This document shows, in pieces, positions 44,741 through 51,984 of a stretch of DNA of 64,000 nt. Each line of letters begins with the position of its first letter. Positions within the stretch are counted from its first letter, which is position 1. The DNA comes from Arthrobacter psychrolactophilus (GTDB lineage: Bacteria > Actinomycetota > Actinomycetes > Actinomycetales > Micrococcaceae): positions 186,001 through 250,000 of the forward strand of contig NZ_QJVC01000004.1 of NCBI RefSeq assembly GCF_003219795.1, given 5' to 3'. Both the position numbers and the translations under genes were made by a program. Below the pieces are notes generated by a model that ran no database searches, was not told the origin of the DNA, and was given only the letters and a program-made list of their open reading frames with translations.

Positions 44741-45715
44741 ATGAGCACGCCCACCGAACTTTCTGCCCCAGCCCCACACGGCAAACGGGCCGCCCCCGCA
44801 TCACCACGACGACCCCGAAAAAATGCCGGAGTTAAACGCCTTTCCACCACGGACAAAGTGGTCCTTGGATTCATGATCGGAATCCCAACTCTGGTCCAGC
44901 TCGCGTTCGTCTGGATCCCGACTCTGCTCTCCGTCCTGCTGTCCTTCACACGCTGGAACGGCCTGGCTCTCTCCGACATCCGCGCCGCAGGCCTCGCCAA
45001 CTACAGCTACGTCTTTAACGACAGCCCCGCCTTCTGGCCCGCCGTCCAGCACAACATCCTGTGGTTAGTGTTCCTTGCGGTCATCGCCACACCTCTGGGC
45101 CTGCTGCTTGCGGTGCTCTTGGATCAGCAGATTCGCGGAAGCAAGATCTACCAAAGTATCTTCTTCGTCCCCGTCATGTTGTCCCTGGCCTTGGTGGGCA
45201 TCATTTGGCAGCTGTTCTACCAAAAGGACAATGGCCTGCTGAATTTCCTTCTGGGTACGGCAGGTACGCCAGAGGCCGTTGACTGGTTTGGCGATTCCAG
45301 CGTCAACATCTGGGCCGCCCTGATAGCGGCCACCTGGCGTCACGCCGGATACGTCATGATCTTGTACTTAGCCGGCTTGAAGGGCGTGGATGCATCCCTC
45401 AAGGAGGCTGCCTCCTTGGACGGCGCAAATGCTACCCAGACCTTCTTCCGGATTGTCTTCCCCGCCATGGCGCCCATCAACATTGTCATCGTGGTCATCA
45501 CCATCATCGAATCCCTTCGCGCCTTTGACGTTGTCTGGGTCATCAACAAGGGCACCAACGGGCTAGAACTCATCAGCGCCCTCGTCATCAGCTACCTCAT
45601 CGGAGAAGGCCAATCGATCGGCATCGGCTCCGCATTCGCCGTGATCCTGCTAGTCATCTCCTTGGTTCCCATCACCATCTACCTCTCCCGCACCTTCCGG
45701 AAGGAGAAGTTCTAA
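44741..45715 (+). CDS. Carbohydrate ABC transporter permease (MalF/UgpA type)
   Basis: A 324-residue CUT1 permease. A basic Pro-rich tail of 40 residues precedes the first helix (VVLGFMIGIPTLVQLAFVWI). The EAA loop reads EAASLDGANATQTFFRIVFP, and five or six helices are present in all. It works as a heterodimer with the next gene, which it overlaps by one base (TAATG). It lies 85 bases after the binding-protein gene. Confidence 0.93.
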   Translation: MSTPTELSAPAPHGKRAAPASPRRPRKNAGVKRLSTTDKVVLGFMIGIPTLVQLAFVWIPTLLSVLLSFTRWNGLALSDIRAAGLANYSYVFNDSPAFWPAVQHNILWLVFLAVIATPLGLLLAVLLDQQIRGSKIYQSIFFVPVMLSLALVGIIWQLFYQKDNGLLNFLLGTAGTPEAVDWFGDSSVNIWAALIAATWRHAGYVMILYLAGLKGVDASLKEAASLDGANATQTFFRIVFPAMAPINIVIVVITIIESLRAFDVVWVINKGTNGLELISALVISYLIGEGQSIGIGSAFAVILLVISLVPITIYLSRTFRKEKF

Positions 45716-46623
45716 TGTCTACTTCCGCCACGAGAACCACCCGAGAGGCCACCGGCGGCATCGGCCACGGGCTCAAACGACCGCACTACGGCACCCACAT
45801 CTTCTTGACCGTCATGGCCATCATGTGGATGGTCCCGCTGGGGTGGGCACTCTTCACGGCGCTCCGCCCCAAGGCCGACACCGACAAATTTGGCTATTTC
45901 AGCCTTGGCGGCGCCTTTAACTTCGACAACTTCGTCCAGGCCTGGACCCAGGGCGGCTTCCCGCGCTACTTCGCGAACTCGCTGATCATCACAATCCCCA
46001 CCATTATCTTGGTGCTTTTGTGCAGTTCCATGATGGCTTTTGCTGTCAGCCGGGTGAGCTGGAAATTCAACATCACGCTGCTCATCATGTTCACGGCGGG
46101 AAACCTGCTTCCGCCACAAGTTCTCGCCACGCCGCTATTTGAAATGTTCAAGCTCCTCCAGCTGCCTTACTGGTTTAGCGACTCCGGCAGCCTCTTGAAC
46201 ACCTATATATCCGTCATCATCGCCAATACAGCCTTCCAAATTGGCTTCTGCACCTTCGTCTTGTCCAACTATATGAAGGCTCTCTCGGGTGATTTGACCG
46301 AGGCCGCACTGGTGGACGGAGCAGGGATCTGGCGCCAATACGTTTCCATCATCATGCCGTTGTGCCGCCCCGCGATCGCCGCTTTGGCTACCCTAGAACT
46401 CATCTTCATCTACAACGACTACTTCTGGCCCTTGCTCTTCATCCAAAGCGGGGATCGACTCCCGGTGACCACGGCCATCAACAATTTGCAGGGCACATTC
46501 CTCTCGAACTACAACCTGCTGGCGGCCGGGGCAACCATCACCGTCATCCCAACTCTTGTCATTTATCTGCTGCTCCAACGGCACTTCGTCGCTGGCCTGA
46601 CACTGGGTTCCAGCAAGGGCTAA
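45715..46623 (+). CDS. Carbohydrate ABC transporter permease (MalG/UgpE type)
   Basis: A 302-residue CUT1 permease. The EAA loop is EAALVDGAGIWRQYVSIIMP, and the C-terminus ends QRHFVAGLTLGSSKG, typical of MalG-type subunits. Six helices are predicted. Translation is coupled to the upstream permease by the one-base overlap. No ATPase gene follows, so a shared MsiK-like ATPase encoded elsewhere is inferred. Confidence 0.93.
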   Translation: MSTSATRTTREATGGIGHGLKRPHYGTHIFLTVMAIMWMVPLGWALFTALRPKADTDKFGYFSLGGAFNFDNFVQAWTQGGFPRYFANSLIITIPTIILVLLCSSMMAFAVSRVSWKFNITLLIMFTAGNLLPPQVLATPLFEMFKLLQLPYWFSDSGSLLNTYISVIIANTAFQIGFCTFVLSNYMKALSGDLTEAALVDGAGIWRQYVSIIMPLCRPAIAALATLELIFIYNDYFWPLLFIQSGDRLPVTTAINNLQGTFLSNYNLLAAGATITVIPTLVIYLLLQRHFVAGLTLGSSKG

Positions 46624-46667
46624 ATGTGCGGCCCCGCTCATTCCACACTCGAACCGAGGAGGTTCCC

Positions 46668-47459
46668 ATGCTTGCAGACATCCGGCGCAGCGAAATTGTA
46701 GCCATCGTGTCTCGGGAGAGAGTCGCTCGGGTCGTTGACCTAGCTGAAGCCCTTGGCGTGTCCGTTGTGACGGTTCGTCGGGACATTGATTCCTTGGACG
46801 ACGCCGGATTGGTCCAGAAGATCCATGGCGGCGCTAAAGTCCCGGGAGGCGCCGGGACGCACGAGCCCGGTTTCGAGCTCAAGTCCACCCAAAATACTCA
46901 TGAAAAGCGGGCCATCGGCCAGGCGGCGCTGGCGCTTGTCCAAGATGGCATGGCGATCGGACTCAGTGCCGGTACCACCACGTGGGTGCTGGCGAAGGCG
47001 CTCAGCTCTCGCAAGAACCTCACGGTCGTGACCAACTCCGTGAAGATTGCCGATGTTTTTCAGTCCGCGGGTTCTCGCGTGTCGGTCATCCTGACGGGAG
47101 GTGAGCGCACGCCCTCGGATGCTTTGGTAGGCCCCATTGCCACCGCGTCGGTCCGGTCGTTACACCTCGATGTGCTGTTCCTCGGAGTTCATGGGGTGGA
47201 TGAAAACGCCGGCTTCACCACCCCCAACCTGCTCGAAGCCGAGATGGACCGGGCGCTCATTGCGGCCGCCCGCAAGGTGGTGGTCCTGGCCGACCACAGC
47301 AAGTGGGGCACGGTTGGAATAAGCACCATCGCCGGGCTGGAAGACGTGGACGAGCTCATCAGCGACGACAATCTCGGCCTGGAAGCCCAAAGAGTCCTGC
47401 GTGAAAGGGTGGGGAAGCTGCGTATCGTCAGCACCGAAACAGCGTCATCGGAGACGTAG
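46668..47459 (+). CDS. DeoR/GlpR-family transcriptional repressor
   Basis: A 263-residue regulator. An excellent GAGGAGG box lies five bases before the ATG at 46668. Residues 1-58 are the HTH domain (IVAIVSRERVARVVDLAEAL, then VSVVTVRRDIDSLDDAGLV and IHGGA). The rest is the DeoR sensor domain, an isomerase-like fold with GLSAGTTTWVLA and LGVHGVDENAGFTTPN. Such sensors bind sugar phosphates. Being the last gene of a sugar-importer operon, it probably represses that operon; the repeats at 43211-43271 are candidate sites. Confidence 0.92.
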   Translation: MLADIRRSEIVAIVSRERVARVVDLAEALGVSVVTVRRDIDSLDDAGLVQKIHGGAKVPGGAGTHEPGFELKSTQNTHEKRAIGQAALALVQDGMAIGLSAGTTTWVLAKALSSRKNLTVVTNSVKIADVFQSAGSRVSVILTGGERTPSDALVGPIATASVRSLHLDVLFLGVHGVDENAGFTTPNLLEAEMDRALIAAARKVVVLADHSKWGTVGISTIAGLEDVDELISDDNLGLEAQRVLRERVGKLRIVSTETASSET

Positions 47460-47547
47460 TGGGTCCGGCACGAGGGGATTCTGTCACGTGGCAGGCTCCC
47501 TTGGTGTGTTTCCCCGCCAAAGTACGACGGCGTGAGCCTCACCTTCC

Positions 47548-47637
47548 GCTTCCGTGCGTTGACCCGTCAGGTAGCGCCGCTTCACAGCGTTCTGACCACG
47601 TTCTGAAGGGCGTTACCTGACGGGTCAACGCAGAAGC
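47548..47637. repeat. Long inverted repeat between the DeoR-type gene and aroQ
   Basis: A 19-base perfect pair, TGCGTTGACCCGTCAGGTA (47555-47573) with 47614-47632, extends both inwards (GCGCC/GGGCGT) and outwards (GCTTC/GAAGC) with small bulges. The loop holds CTTCA/TGAAG. No T-run follows. It may end the importer operon or be a repeat-type element. Confidence 0.8.
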
Positions 47638-47696
47638 AGGTGCGTTTTAGCTCTTGGCTGACGCGGTGTGGCGCTGACGTGGGGCATTATTAAGCC

Positions 47697-48155
47697 ATGA
47701 CTTCTTCGACTGCACCTCACCGCGGCACGCTGTTGGTTCTCAACGGCCCCAACTTGAACCTCTTGGGCACCCGCGAACCCGGAATTTACGGCTCAGCGAC
47801 CCTGTCCGACGTCGAACAGGTCACCACCGCGGCTGCCGAAGCCGTAGGGTTCAGCATCACCTGCCTGCAGTCCAACCATGAGGGTGTCTTGATTGATGCC
47901 ATTCACGCGGCCCGTGGCACGGCGGTGGGCATCATCATCAATGCGGGCGCCTACACGCACACCTCCGTGGCGCTGCGAGATGCGATCGCCAGCGTGGAGA
48001 TTCCTACCGTTGAGGTGCACATTTCCAACGTTCATAAGCGCGAGGAATTCCGGCACCACTCCTACCTCTCACCGGTGTGCAGCGCCGTCATTGTCGGCGC
48101 TGGCGTGCATGGGTACGCGCTGGCAGTGAGCGCCCTGGCCAATTCTCTGGCGTAG
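47697..48155 (+). CDS. aroQ: 3-dehydroquinate dehydratase, type II
   Basis: A 152-residue shikimate-pathway enzyme that removes water from 3-dehydroquinate; type II forms dodecamers. Visible motifs: [19 protein letters not shown] with the catalytic Tyr, [28 protein letters not shown], and [21 protein letters not shown] with the catalytic His. It is isolated between the inverted repeat and marP, and not with other aro genes. Confidence 0.97.
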   Translation: MTSSTAPHRGTLLVLNGPNLNLLGTREPGIYGSATLSDVEQVTTAAAEAVGFSITCLQSNHEGVLIDAIHAARGTAVGIIINAGAYTHTSVALRDAIASVEIPTVEVHISNVHKREEFRHHSYLSPVCSAVIVGAGVHGYALAVSALANSLA

Positions 48156-48203
48156 TTTCGCGCCACCCACCGAGCACCGAGGTGCCGTCCGCTGGCAAGC
48201 GGG

Positions 48204-49388
48204 CTAGCTCACCTTGCAGGAACCGGCAGCTACCGCGTTGCTGAGCAACGGTGCCTCGGCGATGATGGGGCCAACCTCTTCCATCGTCAAGGCAAAGCCG
48301 ACGTTGTTGGCCGAGGTGGCTTTAGCGAAGATCATGCCGACCACCTTGCCGTTACTGTCCAGCAGCGGTCCGCCGGAGTTACCGGACTGCACATTGCCGG
48401 CCAATTGGTACACGTCTAGGAGAGTCGTAGCGTCGGCAGTAAGATCCGGAACCAGCATGGGTGCGGCCGAGAGGATGGTCGCGGCCCGCACCTGAAGCGG
48501 CCCGCCCAGAGGGTACCCGGCGAAGGCTGTCTCAGTGTTGGTCCCTACCGTTGCCGCAGTGGCCAGAGGCTCGGCGTTGAGGGAATCAACCGCCAAGACT
48601 GCCACATCGTGGGAGGCATCGAAGTACACCACACGTGCAGGGAGCGCGCCCTGTTGCTGCGTTTGGACCACGGGCATCGATACACCCGCCACCACGTGCG
48701 CGTTGGTCAAGACTCGACCGGGCGCAATGACAAATCCGGTGCCTGTTTGGTTCTGGCCGCACTGGAATGCGGTCCCGGAAATCTTCATGACAGATTCCGC
48801 GGCCTTATTCCAGGCATCGGTGTTGGTGTCGGCGGTGGGTGCCGCGACCTCGACATTGGAGCCGTTGGGATTCAGCAGTGCCGGAATACCCTCATCAAGG
48901 ACCAACGAGCGAACCTGCGCCACACCTTCCTTGACAGGTTTCGGTGTCCACGCATCGATTTTGGATATGACTTGAGAGTCACTGAGGGCCTTTGAAACGG
49001 CCGGAATACCTAAATTGGAAACCCCAAATGACAGCATGGAAATAACCAATGCGCCCACGACAACATTCAACGCACCACCCAAAATTCGGTTAATGGAGCG
49101 GATTGAGTCTGATTTCACATGTCGGCCAATTGCGCGGCCAAGTTTCATGCCAATTCCATGCCCGACGGCGATCAATAGCACGGTAGCGCCGATCACCATG
49201 ACTGTTCGCCACCCCGGACTCGGCGAAAATTGACTCACAAATGGCGCGGCAAAAAACGCCCCTACAGCGCCTGCAATAAATCCGGCGAGGCCACCAAGTG
49301 CCACCACCAAACCAGCATTCAGGCCGTAAATCAGCTGCCATAAGAGCCAGAGAATCAATAAAATATCAAGCCAGGAGAACCCAAACAC
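48204..49388 (-). CDS. marP: MarP-like membrane serine protease (CvpA plus trypsin-like domain)
   Basis: A 394-residue protein. The first 150 residues carry four membrane helices like colicin V production protein CvpA (WLDILLILWLLWQLIYGLNAG, AVGHGIGMKLGRAIG). The periplasmic-side part is a trypsin-like protease. His near 229 in TNAHVV, Asp near 261 in HDVAVLAV and Ser near 337 in VQSGNSGGPLLD form the triad. Two Cys may form the disulfide known from mycobacterial MarP, which protects cells in acid. In mycobacteria marP also lies near the CoA-pyrophosphatase, nth and crp genes. Confidence 0.93.
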   Translation of the reverse strand: MFGFSWLDILLILWLLWQLIYGLNAGLVVALGGLAGFIAGAVGAFFAAPFVSQFSPSPGWRTVMVIGATVLLIAVGHGIGMKLGRAIGRHVKSDSIRSINRILGGALNVVVGALVISMLSFGVSNLGIPAVSKALSDSQVISKIDAWTPKPVKEGVAQVRSLVLDEGIPALLNPNGSNVEVAAPTADTNTDAWNKAAESVMKISGTAFQCGQNQTGTGFVIAPGRVLTNAHVVAGVSMPVVQTQQQGALPARVVYFDASHDVAVLAVDSLNAEPLATAATVGTNTETAFAGYPLGGPLQVRAATILSAAPMLVPDLTADATTLLDVYQLAGNVQSGNSGGPLLDSNGKVVGMIFAKATSANNVGFALTMEEVGPIIAEAPLLSNAVAAGSCKVS

Positions 49389-49621
49389 CGTCTCGCACAG
49401 CTCCTCACGAGCAGAACTCAGTTCGTCAGACGCAGCAATTACGTCTCAGTGGCACATGCTACCGGCACAAGCCGAGTAACAAGTGGTCTTCTAGGGTAGC
49501 GAAACTGCCAATATGCTGACAACGGACACCTCAAATGCCAAATTGGTCACAAAAACAGAAAAATTCTGAAACAATCAGTAATAGGTCACAACTGATTAGC
49601 TACATAATGCAAGGAGTTTTC

Positions 49622-50299
49622 ATGGACATCGAAGTACTACGCCGAGCACCCCTGTTCGCCACGCTCGACGATGAGGCATTCCGCCTTCTGACGGACGAAC
49701 TGGCGGAGGTAGATCTGTCTCGAGGCGCTTCGGTCTTCCGCGAAGGCGACCAGGGCGATCAGCTCTACTTCATTGTTTCAGGCAAGGTAAAGCTGGGACG
49801 CACCTCTTCCGATGGCCGCGAATCCCTCGTTGCCATCCTCGGCCCGGGCGAACTGTTCGGCGAAATGGCGTTGTTCGATCCCGCACCGCGCAGCACCACG
49901 GCAACCGCCGTTTCCGAAACCCGCCTGGCTGGTCTCCGCAATGAGTCCCTCAACGCTTTGTTGCGCAACCGCCCTGAGGTGTCCATGCAGTTGCTGCAGG
50001 CTCTGGCTCGCCGCCTGCGCCGCACCAACGACAACCTCTCCGATCTGGTGTTCTCGGATGTTCCCGGCCGCGTGGCCAAGGCCATCCTGGATCTGGCAGA
50101 CCGCTTCGGCCGCCCCGCCACCGACGGCATCCTGGTTGCTCACGAACTCACGCAGGAAGAACTGGCCCAGCTGGTCGGCGCTTCACGTGAAACCGTCAAC
50201 AAGGCTCTGGCTGAATTCGTTCAGCGTGGCTGGTTGCGTCTGGAAGCTCGCGCCGTTGTCATCTTGGATGTCAACCGTCTGCGTCAGCGTTCACGCTAA
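49622..50299 (+). CDS. crp: Crp/Fnr-family cAMP receptor-type regulator
   Basis: A 225-residue regulator close to actinobacterial Crp/GlxR. The start at 49622 follows AAGGAG; an earlier in-frame ATG gives a Asn/Gln-rich lead without a ribosome site. The cyclic-nucleotide domain has VFREGDQGDQLYFIVSGKVK, GPGELFGEMALFD and APRSTTATA. The C-terminal HTH is TQEELAQLVGASRETVNKAL. It acts as a global regulator of carbon use. GTCACAA occurs twice upstream, a possible half site. A strong terminator follows. Confidence 0.96.
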   Translation: MDIEVLRRAPLFATLDDEAFRLLTDELAEVDLSRGASVFREGDQGDQLYFIVSGKVKLGRTSSDGRESLVAILGPGELFGEMALFDPAPRSTTATAVSETRLAGLRNESLNALLRNRPEVSMQLLQALARRLRRTNDNLSDLVFSDVPGRVAKAILDLADRFGRPATDGILVAHELTQEELAQLVGASRETVNKALAEFVQRGWLRLEARAVVILDVNRLRQRSR

Positions 50300-50312
50300 G
50301 TCTGCCCACAAG

Positions 50313-50353
50313 AAAGCCGATCGGATCAATGTTGATCCGATCGGCTTTTTGTT
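50313..50353 (+). terminator. Intrinsic terminator after crp
   Basis: AAAGCCGATCGGATCAA (50313-50329) is perfectly complementary to 50332-50348, followed by further T-rich sequence. It sits 14 bases beyond the crp stop. Confidence 0.95.
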
Positions 50354-50376
50354 TTTAAGAATGCCATCAAAGACGG

Positions 50377-51321
50377 CTAACGTTCCCGGCAGAGCCCGCC
50401 TTCCGAGGCAGGCGCCGTGGCAACTTCAAGGGTGAATCCACCATCGTCGCCAACGATGAGCCGCGGCTGGTATTCACTGATGGGTCGCTTGTGGTTTAGA
50501 TAAGCGATACAACCACGCGCCGCCGCGATCTTCTCCAAGATGATCTCCACGCCAGGCACAACAAGCTCGCCCAGCGTCAAAGCTGTTGTGTTGGGAAGCC
50601 CAATCTCATCACCCAAGGCTGAGTTGCTTCGCTGAGCGAGGATCTCAGAGGCGCAAGCCCACCGACCCCACACCCCCTTACTTGTCAGCAACGTCGGCTC
50701 CTGATTTACAGGGGGTGTCGCGGCAAAGTAACGCGTGTCGAAACGCCTGTGAGCAAATTCCGGGCTGATCCAATGACTCAAAGGCTTCAGTAGATCGGTC
50801 CGCAACCCCAGACCATAACGCTCTAGCAAGGAAGCGAAGGTGCTTTCCTGTGCGGCAATGGATTCTCGCGCGCGCATCCATTCGGGTCCCGAAATTCCCT
50901 CAATGACAGAGGAAGCATCGGTTCCGGCCAGCAAAATACCGGTTTCCTCAAAAAGCTCACGGATAGCCGCCACCACATGGCGTTTCGCCAGGCCAATGTC
51001 GTCCGTCCCGAGACTCTTGGCCCACGCGGTCGCCGAGGGGCCCACCCAGTCGGTGACGTCGTCGTCCGCGACTTCAATAGTGCCACCGGGGAAGGCGACA
51101 GTCCCCAGCGGCGAACCGCCCGGCCGGTACGTCAGATACGTTTTCAAGCCAGCCGAGCTGTCTTTCAACAGCACAACGGATGACGCCATGCGTGGCTTAC
51201 GAGGAGTGCGCTCCCCGTATTCCACCCACGTCTCCGCCGCTTCCCGCTGATCTGCATTCAGCGGGAAGTACCTCTTGCCTGCGGGCCTAAAACCCGCGGG
51301 AGTGCTACTGGAATTCGGCAA
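50377..51321 (-). CDS. Nudix hydrolase of the NUDT19-like type
   Basis: A 314-residue Nudix protein. The box is split by a long insertion: TVAFPGGTIEVADDD, then about 20 residues, then AIRELFEETGILLAG. That layout is typical of NUDT19-type and related actinobacterial Nudix enzymes. The substrate, possibly a CoA derivative or nucleotide, is unknown. The TTG start lies 16 bases inside the end of the ridA gene. It is the last gene of the DUF4177-ridA-Nudix operon. Confidence 0.82.
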   Translation of the reverse strand: MPNSSSTPAGFRPAGKRYFPLNADQREAAETWVEYGERTPRKPRMASSVVLLKDSSAGLKTYLTYRPGGSPLGTVAFPGGTIEVADDDVTDWVGPSATAWAKSLGTDDIGLAKRHVVAAIRELFEETGILLAGTDASSVIEGISGPEWMRARESIAAQESTFASLLERYGLGLRTDLLKPLSHWISPEFAHRRFDTRYFAATPPVNQEPTLLTSKGVWGRWACASEILAQRSNSALGDEIGLPNTTALTLGELVVPGVEIILEKIAAARGCIAYLNHKRPISEYQPRLIVGDDGGFTLEVATAPASEGGLCRER

Positions 51322-51790
51322 TCAACTCAACCTCGACAGGAGAATCCAAAGGCAAAACGGAAACTCCGACGGCGGAGCGGGAGTGAACTCCCGCCTCACC
51401 AAATACTTCACCCAAGAGCTCAGAGGCTCCGTTGATGACGCCCGGCTGGCCCGTGAAGGAAGGGTCCGAGGCGACAAAGCCAACGACCTTCACAATGCGA
51501 GTTACCCGGTCAAGGTCACCGATAACGCTTTTCAGTGCCGCAATAGCGTTAAGTGCGGAGATGGCGGCGAGGGCTTTTGCGTCCTCAGCGGAAACGTCGG
51601 CACCCACCTTGCCTGAAGCTGTGAGTTTCCCGTTAACAAAAGGCAGCTGCCCGGAGGTGTAAACGTGGTTTCCGGAGATCACAGCTGGCACATAGGCAGC
51701 TACCGGCGCAGCCACAGCAGGCAGGGCTAGGCCAAGCTCCGCGAGGCGGGCTTCAATGCGTGAAATTCCTTGAGTTGACGCGTCACTCAC
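51305..51790 (-). CDS. ridA: RidA-family enamine/imine deaminase
   Basis: A 161-residue protein of the YjgF/RidA family, which hydrolyses reactive enamines such as 2-aminoacrylate. The chorismate-mutase-like fold is suggested by YVPAVISGNHVYTSGQLPFV, VKVVGFVASDPSFTG and SAVGVSVLPLDSPVEVELIA. The family's usual Arg near the C-terminus appears as HSRSAVG. It is longer than E. coli RidA by about 30 residues at the N-terminus. The GTG start lies two bases after the DUF4177 gene stop. Mycobacterial Rv3678c lies in a like position. Confidence 0.9.
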   Translation of the reverse strand: MSDASTQGISRIEARLAELGLALPAVAAPVAAYVPAVISGNHVYTSGQLPFVNGKLTASGKVGADVSAEDAKALAAISALNAIAALKSVIGDLDRVTRIVKVVGFVASDPSFTGQPGVINGASELLGEVFGEAGVHSRSAVGVSVLPLDSPVEVELIAEFQ

Positions 51791-51792
51791 GG

Positions 51793-51948
51793 TTAAGCCT
51801 TCTCTCGTTTCAGGTATGCAACAAGGCCCTTGCCATCCGGGCCGGAAACAACTTGGACCAGCTCCCAGCCCTCGTCACCCCACTGGTCAAGAATTGCCTT
51901 TGTGGCGTGGATAATCAGCGGAATCGTAGCGTACTCCCATTTGGTCAT
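51793..51948 (-). CDS. Small DUF4177-type protein
   Basis: A 51-residue gene. The protein opens MTKWEYATIPLIIHATKAI and continues ILDQWGDEGWELVQVVSG with a Lys-rich end. The Trp-Gly-x-x-Gly-Trp-Glu-Leu-Val core is the DUF4177 signature. Its stop lies two bases before the ridA start, so it is the first gene of that operon. The function of DUF4177 proteins is unknown. The next gene (ponA-type) diverges from 51985, only 36 bases away. Confidence 0.85.
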   Translation of the reverse strand: MTKWEYATIPLIIHATKAILDQWGDEGWELVQVVSGPDGKGLVAYLKREKA

Positions 51949-51984
51949 ACCTCAAAGCGTATCCCCTGCCGCTAAACTGGAAAA

